DNA of 64,000 nt from Ambrosia x helenae (lineage: Eukaryota > Streptophyta > Magnoliopsida > Asterales > Asteraceae). The stretch lies in assembly GCA_030844895.1 (NCBI GenBank), contig CM061231.1:7525618-7589617 (forward strand). The letters are read 5' to 3'. The first letter of the stretch is position 1. Every line of letters begins with the position of its first letter. Below, in pieces: positions 36,625 through 46,199 of the stretch. The position numbers and the translations under genes were made by a program. The notes below the pieces were generated by a model. That model did no database searches and was not told where the DNA came from. It saw only the letters and a list, made by a program, of their open reading frames with translations.

Positions 36625-37115
36625 ATGTCTTCTCCATCTTCATCCATACCAACACGATCATGGACATATGAAGTGTTCTTAAGCTTCAGAGGCGAAGATA
36701 CTGGAAACACTTTTGTGGATCATCTTTATAAAGCCCTTGTTCAGAAAGGAATACAAGCATTCAGAAACGACAAGATGCACTCTTCCGAAAACCCGATCTC
36801 TCCAGAACATCTACAAGTCATCAAAGAATCAAGGTTTTCAATAGTTATTCTCTCAAAAAATTATGCCAGCTCTTCTAGGTGTTTGGAAGAGTTGACTAAG
36901 ATCATGGAATGCAAGGATCAGGTGGGGCAGAAGGTGTTACCAGTGTTCTACCATGTAGATCCATCTGATGTACGAAGACAGAAACGAGACTTCGCAACAG
37001 CGTTTGAGCAACATGAGGTGATGTTTACAGGAGTTATGGATAAAGTGGTCAACTGGAGGAAAGCTTTAACTGCAACTGCTAATTTATCTGGGTTACATAT
37101 CTCCGCAGAAAGCGG
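36625..37115 (+). CDS. TIR exon of a TIR-NB-ARC gene
   Basis: The ATG at 36625 starts a serine-rich leader and a TIR domain of about 160 residues (YEVFLSFRGEDTGNT, LSKNYASSSRCLEEL, VLPVFYHVDPSDVRRQ, NWRKAL), then a GTGAGT donor at 37116. It is a close paralogue of the TIR exon at 342-838; a long C-terminal stretch is almost unchanged. The BB-loop region differs strongly (RNDKMHSSENPIS against KDDKDLHLGNPIS), and the tryptophan before the CLEEL glutamate is arginine, although the glutamate itself is kept. NADase function may be weakened. Confidence 0.85.
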
Positions 37116-37564
37116 GTGAGTTTATTATATATATCCATGTATCCTTATCGAATTCATGAGTAAGCTTGTGTTTATACATATTTTACAATAGTCAGAACCC
37201 AACATACATACAAACAGCACTATTACAAGTACAAGAGGTGGTAGTATTGTAGATCAGCTATTGAAGGTTGGAGCATGCTAATTAGTAATTACTAAGTAGA
37301 TTCTTGATAATCATGTTTTAGTTTATTTATAATGTTTATGCTTTGTTTGAATTTGTCAAATTTTAATGGAAAAATCCCAAATATGTCCCTTTTGACCATA
37401 TTTCCCTTGAAGTTTTCATTTACCACAAAATGTCATTAGAACATGTGTAATTTTTATTTATTTATTATTTTTTTTGAAAGAAATTCATTTATTCATTTCT
37501 AAAACTTGGCAAGTTACATCAAAACAATTGTTAACTTTGCTAACAATTGTTTTTAAATATATAG
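37116..37564 (+). other. intron 1 of the TIR-NB gene
   Basis: A 449-bp AT-rich intron, GTGAGT donor to TATATAG acceptor. Joining 37115 to 37565 leaves a frame mismatch of one base because five G follow the acceptor A. Confidence 0.6.
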
Positions 37565-38370
37565 GGGGTGAATCTGCATTTATAGAGAGGATTGTTCATG
37601 AGATCTTACACAACATACAACCAGATGATAGTAATAATAATCTAGTTGGTATAGAGTCTCGTGTGGATGCGCTAAATTCATTGATGAGCATAGAAGCTAC
37701 ACAGGAGGTGCGCATGATAGGGATATATGGAATAAGAGGGATCGGAAAGACAACTATTGCTCAAACCTTGTTTAGAAGAATTGCGTGTATGTTTGAGGGT
37801 AGTAGTTTTGTAAACATTGTTAGTGATAACAATTCTAGTAACAAAGGTATATGTTCGTTACAAGAAAAGATTCTTAAAGATATTCTAGTACTGAAGCAAG
37901 GGTTGATGATCAATGATCCTGAGTATGGAGCCGACATGATACAAGACAGATTTAGGAATAAAAGGGTTCTTCTTGTCCTTGATAACATTGTTGAGTTCCA
38001 GCAATTAAACTACCTAGCTGATACACACGAGTGGTTCGGTCCAGGAAGTAGAATCATTCTAACCACTAGAGATGAGCATTTGCTATCACATGTCGAGTAC
38101 ATGTACAAGCCTGCTCCTTTACATACGGATCAAGCTGTTGAGCTCTTCTGTAGGCATGCTTTTCGAAAGAATAGTCCTCCAGATGAGTTCAAAGACCTTT
38201 CAAATCGTGCAATATGCTTTACTGGTGGCGTTCCTTTAGCCTTGAAACTTTTAGGTTCTTTCTTTCTTGGAAGAAAAAATACAAGTGTGTGGGAAAGTGC
38301 TTTAGCTAGACTAGCTGAAGTACCAGATTGTGAGATTATAGACAAACTTATTAGTGGAATATCTAGATAA
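37565..38370 (+). pseudogene. NB-ARC exon, truncated, no LRR
   Basis: Carries the nucleotide-binding domain of a TNL receptor: the linker with LVGIESRVDAL, the P-loop GIYGIRGIGKTT, the kinase-2 region RVLLVLDNI (second aspartate replaced by asparagine), the RNBS-B region GSRIILTTRDEHLL and the GLPL-type GGVPLALKLLGS. It stops with TAA (38368-38370) shortly after GLPL, before the RNBS-D and MHD motifs, so ARC2 and the LRRs are missing. The natural exon-1 junction is out of frame by one base, so this is probably a broken gene, unless a homopolymer error or another splice site restores it. Downstream sequence to 38486 has no LRR coding and ends at a retroelement. Confidence 0.75.
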
Positions 38371-38486
38371 TCAGAGGAACTAGTGTGATATATTTGAGCA
38401 GATCTGTGCATGTATTTGAATGTATCATATAACAGAATTGAATTGAAGAAAAGGATGTGAAGAATTTGTGTTAAAATACTAGATAA

Positions 38487-38802
38487 TGTTGGGTTGGTGA
38501 AGTCCTTGCTTTATTAGGCTTTAGGGTTGACATTAGAAGACATGGGTCAGGCCCGGTTTAGTTTTCTTGGTCCCTAAGTTGTTTAACCTAATTGTTCTCT
38601 ATATATACCCTAGTCATGTATTGTAATCTTGTGTGCCTTAAGCTTAATGAAATAACCTAGTTGTAGCCTGTGGACGTAGGCCCCCCACTGGGACCGAACC
38701 ACGTAAATTTCTTGTGTCGTGTTTATTATTTTCTGTTCATCGCGTGATAATCGTGTGTGCCGTTTGTGTGTTTGATTCCGTTGCGCCGACTGATACCTAA
38801 CA
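38487..38802 (+). repeat. left LTR of the small Copia-type element
   Basis: Contains a CTATATATA promoter word at 38599-38607 and an AATGAAATAA poly(A)-like signal at 38646-38655. Confidence 0.92.
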
Positions 38803-40563
38803 AGTGGTATCAGAGCTTTGGCTCGTTAACACACTGAGATTTGCACGAATGATTGCGATACGAGGTGACGAAGGTAAGTGCCAATTATTTTAATCCTTGA
38901 GCCACATGTTTAATTTGTTGAATTCGATTGGAGCCACTGATTAAGTTTATTCAGTTGTTGGTCGAGTTTGGGTTGCGGGCTAAGTAGGATTTGTTTTCTA
39001 AGTTCGGGGTTTGACAATTATTGTTATCAACTCTGATTATATAACCGGGTTTGTGATAACAGTTGGGTAGGGTCAGATTTGTCTACATGGTTATTTGTAG
39101 GAGCAAATTGGTTTGATTGACAGCGTTCAGTAGAACAGTCGTCAAGATTGGGTTTGTGCCATTGCTGTGTTTGTTCACTATTTTCGATTTGTTCTCGTTT
39201 GTTATTATTATAACTGAAGACGAGATGGTAGTAATCGAAATGTTAGACGGTTTTGAGTGTTGGTTGATTGGTTTGTCACGAGAACTTGGGTGTGGTACTT
39301 AACGATGGTAAAACCTGTAGAAAATGGAACCAGCTGGTTTGGAATGCTTTGGGTTTAAGGTATTCATGCTCGGGCGTGCTGGTGACGACATAAGTGAAAA
39401 ACAAATTGTTAGTGTCAAGTCATGTGAACTATTGCTAGCTAGTTGGATGATCTTTCGGTTAGGGTTTGCGTTAATTGGTCGTGTGTACGGTTATAGAACC
39501 CTTGGTACCGCTTACTTCCATGAAAGCTCGACTGCTGTTATAACCATTTGCCTGTTAGCTGGTCTGGAACTTTGATGTTAATTCTTGTTCGGTGGTGATC
39601 AGTGGTTTGACATTTGAGGGGATCTTTGTACTGGTACTGGTGAAGGTTTTCGCTGGGGAAGTACGAGTGGAGGTTCGACTCATGAGCGTCGGTTTGGCAT
39701 GGGTTGGGATAACAGGGACAGTGGGAGCTGGTCGTAGTTGAATTATTGGGGTTGCGTGGAGGTGTGGACATTTTTTTAGAGTCGATGTCATAGATAGGAA
39801 ATTCTACTTATGAGAATGTGTCGGGGTTTGATACATTGGGACTTGGTGGAAGGTAGTGAGACTCTTGGGTTCGAGATTTTATTTGGCTTCATTTCTTGTT
39901 ACCTACTTCAATGAAGCATTAGTTAATCTATTGTTGAAGACTTTTGAAGTGTGCAGATTGCTGCGCAACCGGAAGAAGAGAACCAACTTCCGTGTAGTAA
40001 AGTCTTGGCTCACTGATTCGAGAATTAAACGAGTCTAGTTTACAGAAAAGGACTCTGGGACTCCAGGTAATCCGCTTGAGCGTATTCGGAGGTCTGAGCA
40101 CGGACGGGATTTTTGTAACAGTGGGAGCACATGGGGTGTTCTGACACAGTTTGTAAATCGACGTTAGGTTTGGAAGACCAAGGATCTGAATGAAATATCT
40201 CCTAGGAGGTTGCTGTTAGTGGAGAGTGTTCTTTCCTCTGGAGTCTCTGGAACCGGTGATTTGAGTAAGTAGGGGCCGGTTGAGATTAAGGATGTGTCCA
40301 TGGCTGGTTTTGCCATGACTGGGTCTTTGATGACCATATTGGAGTTGTTGGGAGCTTCAATGGGCCTTTCAGGTTACTGATGAGAAGGGCCGCTGCAGCT
40401 AGGTGGATACATGGACATGTTTGGAGTTTGGTTTGTTCTTTGGGAGTTGGACCTGGAAGACTTCTGTTCCTGTGCGTTTAGAGATTACTGAGTACTAGAT
40501 GATTGGGTTGTTGTTTACTTGTTGGCAGGATGGAGTTCCTCGCAAGGCCTTCAAGTGGGAGAT

Positions 40564-40878
40564 TGTTGGGTTGGTGAAGTCCTTGCTTTATTAGGCTTTA
40601 GGGTTGACATTAGAAGACATGGGTCAGGCCCGATTTAGTTTTCTTGGTCCCTAAGTTGTTTAACCTAATTGTTCTCTATATATACCCTAGTCATGTATTG
40701 TAATCTTGTGTGCCTTGAGCTTAATGAAATAACCTAGTTGCAGCCCGTGGACGTAGGTCCCCCACTGGGACCGAACCACGTAAAATTCTTGTGTCGTGTT
40801 TATTATTTTTGTTCATCGCGTGATAATCGTGTGTGCCGTTTGTGTATTTGATTCCGCTGCGCCGGCTGATACCTAACA
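40564..40878 (+). repeat. right LTR of the small Copia-type element
   Basis: Matches the left LTR with a handful of substitutions and small indels (for example GTAGCC against GCAGCC). Confidence 0.92.
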
Positions 40879-40926
40879 GATAATATGGGGTGGTGATATT
40901 AAAACCCCCTACTTCTATTCCCACCC

Positions 40927-40964
40927 CCAAAGCGCCTCGCTTTGGCCAAATCGAGGCGCTTTGG
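40927..40964. repeat. palindrome A (CCAAAGCGCCTCG arms)
   Basis: 13-bp perfect arms with a 12-base loop. A near-identical palindrome lies at 42677-42720, so the pair brackets a 1.7-kb segment. Confidence 0.85.
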
Positions 40965-41206
40965 TTACTTTTTTAACTACCTCGGTCCGAAGTAAGTTAT
41001 TATTCTGATTTAACCCCAGGCGCCTCACTTTTTTAACTACCTCGGTCCGAAGTAAGTTATTGATCGTTTGTGGTTTTCAGAAGTCACATCCGATCATTTT
41101 ACTAATTCCTGATTCTTGATACTTTCATAAATCGTTTTACTAATTTCCGATTCTTGATAATAATAAATTATTATAATAATAAAACAAAGGAACTAAGTTA
41201 CAAATA
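40965..41206. other. spacer with short direct repeats
   Basis: CTACCTCGGTCCGAAGTAAG occurs twice (40978 and 41038) and ATCGTTTTACTAATT-like words repeat to 41150. No gene. Confidence 0.6.
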
Positions 41207-41208
41207 TA

Positions 41209-41264
<56 letters not shown>
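41207..41264. repeat. (AAT)n microsatellite
   Basis: About 19 trinucleotide units. Confidence 0.95.
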
Positions 41265-41266
<2 letters not shown>

Positions 41267-41442
41267 TAATATAGTCATGGTTAATGCTCAAAGAAGTCAA
41301 CCTTTGTTGACTCCTAGGAGTCTTGAAGACGAAATGAATTTTACAAGATACTTGAAACAAGGTATGGATACGGAGAATATGCAATGAGATGATTTCGTAC
41401 AAGATTCCAATGCAAGCAAGTCAAATTCAGTTGTTGGACCAA

Positions 41443-41583
41443 CTTGAGATATGAATTTGATTAGCTTGAATCTTTCTGATCCATGGTATCCACTAATTGT
41501 AGCGATTATCGCGTGTCATGGATCCTTTGAAAGGGGATACCATGGATCAGAGAGATTTAAGCTAATCAAACTCATATCTCAAG
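41443..41583 (+). ncRNA. candidate miRNA-like or siRNA hairpin
   Basis: Two 49-base arms (41443-41491 and 41535-41583) pair with 46 Watson-Crick pairs, two G:U pairs and one A.C mismatch around a 43-base loop. Size and near-perfect pairing resemble a young plant MIR precursor or a hairpin-siRNA locus. No known miRNA was recognised in either arm. The arms also read as short codons, but frames continue through the loop only by chance. Expression is unknown, and the hairpin could equally be a foldback-transposon relic. Confidence 0.35.
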
Positions 41584-41636
41584 CCGGTGCAAGTTATGTT
41601 AGTGATATCTGTCATCTTCTTCTTCTTCAACCGGGT

Positions 41637-42100
41637 GGTTGGTAGCTCTAGGCAAGAACATTGTGGATGATGATGATAATAACTTCTCTTCAGCTGTTAG
41701 CTCACTTAAATCAGGAGTTATGGCTCAGTTCAAAAGCAGCTTTGTTGCTGCCTCATCAAATTCTCAAAACCAGGCTTTAATCAACAGTAACAAGAAAATG
41801 GTTTTGCCTAGTTTTGTTTCTGGCGGTTCCATAGGTGGAGATGTACGAACTCCCTCTGCCACCAGTTCTCAAAGCTTGGCTCCCATGCCAGCCGGTTGGT
41901 AGCTCTAAGTAAGAACATTGTGGATGATGATGATAATAACTTCTCTTCAGATTCTAATTGCACCGGTGGAATTGGAATTGGAATTGGAATTAATGTTAGG
42001 AATTGGAGTGGACAAACCGAGGCCTAAGGTGAATCCGTATAGTGATGGTAAACCTAGAGAGGTTTTGCTTCAGAAGAAAGGTGTGGATTATCGGAATTGA
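41637..42100 (+). pseudogene. gene fragments between 57-bp direct repeats
   Basis: A 57-bp sequence with a GATGATGATGATAATAAC core occurs at 41637-41693 and 41894-41950, differing at two positions. Between them a frame from 41639 reads serine-rich protein-like sequence (FSSAVSSLKSGVMAQFKSSF ... SQSLAPMPAGW). After the second copy, a frame ends in VDKPRPKVNPYSDGKPREVL...KKGVDYRN. That tail vaguely recalls plant translation-initiation-factor-related proteins, but I cannot name it with confidence. The layout suggests exon pieces carried here and locally duplicated. Confidence 0.4.
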
Positions 42101-42380
42101 ATACTTTGAGATGACACGCGAAGCTTTAGACTCCAAGCGGATCCCTTGATCATTCACTTATTTAATTAAATTTAACGTGCATACCGCATTCGACTATACG
42201 TGGTTTTTTATTTTTTCTAAAAGTAGAAAAAACTATAAAAACATTAACAACTAACAAAAAATATTGTAGAACAAAAGAAGAAAGTGTTCCTCTCTGTTAC
42301 CAAGCATGTCAAGAAATGATAATTTTCAAATATTGCAGATCAAGGTCTGCGTTAGTACTTAATTGAATATATTTGTTAAA

Positions 42381-42567
42381 ATCTTTGACTATACGTGGTT
42401 GATGATGTCAAGTTTAAGTCGTTAAATTCATTTGGAAATCGAAAACGCCTATAAGACGTTTGATTAGAGTTAAGACCTTTGTTTGTGGTTGATAATGTAA
42501 AGTTTAAGTCGTTGATTCATTTGGAAATCGAAAACGCCTATATAGACGTTTGATTAGAGTTAAGACA
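42381..42567. repeat. two ~92-bp tandem repeats
   Basis: The word GAAAACGCCTATA and its surroundings (GTTTAAGTCGTT ... GACGTTTGATTAGAGTTAAG) occur twice in direct order. Confidence 0.85.
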
Positions 42568-42676
42568 TTTGTTTTTTATTTTATTTTAACTTTTTAAAAT
42601 AATTATATTAAAAAAATTAAAAAAAAAAATAAAAATCCAATTCAAAACACCAAAAGATACCCAAAATTAAAACTCT

Positions 42677-42720
42677 GATCCAAAGCGCCTCGCTTTGGCC
42701 TAAGCTAGGCGCTTTGGATC
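42677..42720. repeat. palindrome B (GATCCAAAGCGCCT arms)
   Basis: 14-bp perfect arms. The 38-base core matches palindrome A at 40927-40964, including the off-centre CGCTTTGGCC, in the same orientation. Confidence 0.85.
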
Positions 42721-43918
42721 AGCTCATATGTCCAATTCAATACTAGTTACATGTTAATATTGGTTTCTTGATGTTGGTTTATTTATTTTTTTGTCACATG
42801 TTATATGTTGGAGAGTTGGGCTAAGTTCGTGTGGGTTTGGAGAGTTGGGCTAAGTTCGTGTGGGCTGGAAGTTGTTCGTGGCCGCAGTTGCTGTTTGTGG
42901 GCTTGTAGTTGTTGCTTATTATTTGGGCTTATAAGCTATGTGGGCTTAGCTGTTGGCTTAAAGCGCAGCCTGATTATCTCATCGACAGTCGTCCTATAAA
43001 TAGGCTCTAAGTCTTGGTCATTGGCTCTCTTAGTTCACTTGATATCTTCTCAGGTGTTCCAGGGTCTTATTTATCTTTCCTAAGGTTTCGTTAATAATTC
43101 TTGGGTTTGTTAAGAGATCTCTAAATCTTGTTGTTAGTTGCTTATTGTTTAGATCTTTGACAGTTTCTTGGGTCTAGTGTTAAGCAGTACAGATTTGGTT
43201 AAATCATATGTTGATGATTTGTTTGTTTTGAGTCTGTATTTTTGTTCTTGTTGTTTTTGTTGGACATATGGTGTGTCCGATAGTAATTAAAGTCGAGATC
43301 AATGTAACCCGACACGATACGATCCGAAGAGTTACACGTTGGTACACGAATCTGATAAGTTCACGTTTAGTTGTGTTATTATTTGTGAAATAATAAATGT
43401 TTTGGACTTGAGGGACTTGATATTAATTAGATTAATATTAAAAGGATTATAAGTATATAAACCAATGGGACTTAATGTAAGTTATTGTTTTATAAAAGGA
43501 GTTTTAAGGTGTAAACCCTAGATGTAACCTTTTAATCAAAAACAACTCCTTCCTCTCCAAGAAAGAGAATCGGCTGACCATAAGGGCCGCCGCCCTCCTG
43601 TTTCGTTAGGCCACCACACACCACCGCCTTCCTCTTTGCAAAGTGTTGCTCTTGGTTGGTTCGTGCTCGGTTGTGAACTTCCTTCTAGCGAGGATTCGTT
43701 GTAACCCGTGTGTTACAATTCCGGTGTAGTCGTCAAAGGTTGATTACTAAACCCGCTATGGTTGTTAATATTATTTATTTGTTTATACGTGTCTAACTGA
43801 GATCCTGATTGGGAATATTTTATTAATCGGATTAATAAAATTAACTAACAACTTGTATATATATGTATATATATAAATCGACCCTATATATGTATATATA
43901 TATATACTTATATATAAT

Positions 43919-44413
43919 TGAAGAAACAAGTACATCAGGGGTATAGTCTTCTTGGTGAAATAGGGAGATCTTGGATCGGACTGCTCTGAATAGGTTGGAC
44001 CAGGGTTACTACAAAACAAAACACTGTTAGGACTCACCACGGGAATGGGGGTATCCCTGTGACCACCATCCGGCGTGAGAATAAGTATTTGTGAAGGTAG
44101 AAGTAAATGTGAAAGTATTGAGAGTTGGAATGAATCATACGGTTTACCTTAGACCTCCTTTTATAATTGATGTCAACCTCTAGTGATAACTCTTCATAGT
44201 TGTATTTTGAATACAATACTTCCCGGAGGAGATGGAGATAAGCCTTATCGTCTACGAATGTATTCGTAAAAGGCTCTGTTGTTTGTTGTGATAAGGAGAT
44301 TGACTAATCAGCCAACTTTTATCTATATCACTTTATTATTTAAATTAAGTGGATCGGGTTGTTAGTAGTTTATGGTGTGGGTCGGTCTAGTTGGGTCAGA
44401 CCCCACCTCGTCA
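43919..44413 (-). repeat. 3' LTR of the Tat-like element
   Basis: 495 bp, matching the right LTR with clear but moderate divergence. Confidence 0.88.
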
Positions 44414-44660
44414 TGTCCCCCAGTCTAGTGATAAGAACTTGTGAATATTACTAGACTTAAAAAGGAAAATAAACAATTAAGTATAAGTACGGAAAAAAGA
44501 TATCAAATGATTACTTTTTAAATCAATATGCACGTGCTATGACGTCACCACAATATTTAAATCAACCGTTTATGACAGACTGATTGACAAGAGTGGCGAC
44601 TGTTGGCAGTTCAATTTGAAATTCAAACCGTCAGTTTTGGTTGCCTATAAAGATGTGAGA

Positions 44661-44930
44661 TGTGACACCCGACAAACTCAGGTTAATACTTTTTACAAAC
44701 ATACAAGTCTACCTTAGCAAAACATTTATTTAACGTACTTAACTGGGTTAGTTGAGTTTGGTTCGATGATATGAAATGTCCATGGTTTAATGATTCGGGG
44801 AATCATTGGGGAAAGACATACACACACGAGTCTTGAGTCCCGTTGTTGGTGAAATTACATGGTTGGGATAACTTATGAAGTATTAGATATGCTATGAATG
44901 ATACGGATCACAAGATCAACCATGGGGCTT
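44661..44930 (+). mobile_element. truncated Tekay-type LTR start
   Basis: Begins TGTGACACCCGACAAACTCAGG and continues with CAAGTCTACCTTAGC-like words shared with the LTR at 7369-9939. It fades out after about 270 bp with no matching end. It lies between a CTATAAAG box (44645-44652) and the antisense ORF, so it may have disrupted that ORF's leader. Confidence 0.5.
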
Positions 44931-44995
44931 CTTTATAAGTCAGGCTACCTATCAAAAAATCACCTCACTCACTTATGCCTCCATAGTCATTCAAA

Positions 44996-45519
44996 ATGGC
45001 ACGTCGTTACGTATCAATAAACAAGTATTTGAGAGTACTTGACGCCCTAGATGCTCTCATGATGTTGTACCAGCATGCTGTTGCCATCGATCAGTGATAT
45101 TTCATTCTACGATGGATTGAAGAGTTTAACCACCAGACGTCAGAGTTGTCGGCTGCCTGGAGGTATGGGCTGACAGATCAGCGAGGACCTCAAAGATATT
45201 TCCTTGGAGGTGACCAAGTGATTGGTGTTGCGCAGCAGCCACAACTTGCTGAGCAACCCATTAACCAAGGATGAGGTATGGAAATCGGGATTCAAGATGG
45301 ACCAGCCGTGCAAGAGGAGTTCGATCATGTTTATGAAGACGTTGATCCCTTGGAGGCGGTGGTGTCCCTGCTGTATAGGATCCTAATGAAGTGCGTGCAG
45401 GGTTCAATGAGGGAGGTCATTTTAATGGGTTCAGCATGCTTCTCCCTGACCTTGCACCGGCCGATGATATGCTATTCACCACTGCAGTGGTTTTAGAGAT
45501 TTTAAACGGCGAAATGTGA
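44996..45519 (+). pseudogene. antisense ORF between pol and 3' LTR of the Tat-like element
   Basis: The ATG at 44996 opens MARRYVSINKYLRVLDALD..., stopped by TGA at 45095-45097. The same frame continues protein-like (FNHQTSELSAAWRYGL, LGGDQVIGVAQQ) to TGA at 45272-45274 and again with DGPAVQEEFDHVYEDVDP. At about 45355 the protein-like reading moves to another frame (EVRAGFNEGGHFNGFSMLLP ... VVLEILNGEM) ending at 45519. It runs opposite to gag-pol. Some Tat-lineage elements are known to carry additional antisense ORFs at this position, which supports calling this a decayed example. The function is unknown. Confidence 0.5.
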
Positions 45520-45831
45520 TGCTTGCAAGTACTTGTCAATATTGTTTTTTGGTTAGTGGAACCGTATATGGTCACTATGGGTTAGCGCTTTTTGTATAGT
45601 GGTAGGGTTTTTTGTAATGGCATAGGATTTTTGTCCTGCCTCCTACCTTGATGATGGACACTTTACGTGTAAGTTGTAATGTTGACATCAATGCAAGAAT
45701 ATGAATGTGTAACCAAGTGTGTTTATTAATAAAATTAAAATCATTGCCTTTAATGACGTCTTATTGAGAATAATAAACATAAAAAACTCCCTTGATGACC
45801 AACAAGTCGGTAATACATGGGAAAACAAATA

Positions 45832-46199
45832 TTAACAATCTAAATGACCAACAAGGCAAAAAGTACAATGTCCTTGAATAACTTTGATGACCAACATGTC
45901 GACTTGTTCAAATATAGCACTTTTTAATTGGGCTGCGTTCCAAATGCGTAGCACTGGGTCTCCATTGAGCTGCTTCAGGGAGTATGCTCCCTTTCCCAAC
46001 ACCTCTGCTATCTGGTATGTTCCCTCCCAAGTGGCACCCAACTTGCCTCGTTGTCTCGCATTACCAGTTCTCCTGCTTTGAAAGATTGTTCATGTACCCG
46101 CTTGTTATTGTACTTCTCCAGGAGTCGCTTGTATACATGCCGCTTCTTGCTGTTCTTCTAACAGCTCCAAATTCTTTCGCAACATCTGGTCATTGTCAG
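45832..46199 (-). pseudogene. integrase C-terminal end of the Tat-like element
   Basis: Reads GATWEGTYQIAEVLGKGAYSL and LNGDPVLRIWNAAQLK, the conserved C-terminal block of Tat-type integrases. It is the continuation of the integrase at 49161-50103, separated by the solo LTR. Confidence 0.82.

Larger units (their letters stand above)
38487..40878 (+). mobile_element. non-autonomous Copia-type LTR element (small LARD/TRIM-like)
   Basis: Flanked by GATAA (38482-38486 and 40879-40883). LTRs 38487-38802 and 40564-40878 (316 and 315 bp) start TGTTGGGTTGG and end CCTAACA and are almost identical. TGGTATCAGAGC (38805-38816) is the tRNA-Met primer site, and CAAGTGGGAGAT before the right LTR is a typical Copia polypurine tract. 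The 1.76-kb interior has only short frames of 60-83 codons and no gag or pol motif. It landed just downstream of the truncated receptor gene. Confidence 0.93.

Noticed and set aside
38803..40563. Short ORFs inside the small Copia-type element as possible genes
   Set aside because: 60-83 codons, no motifs, mixed strands; the interior is bounded by a primer site and polypurine tract and looks non-coding.
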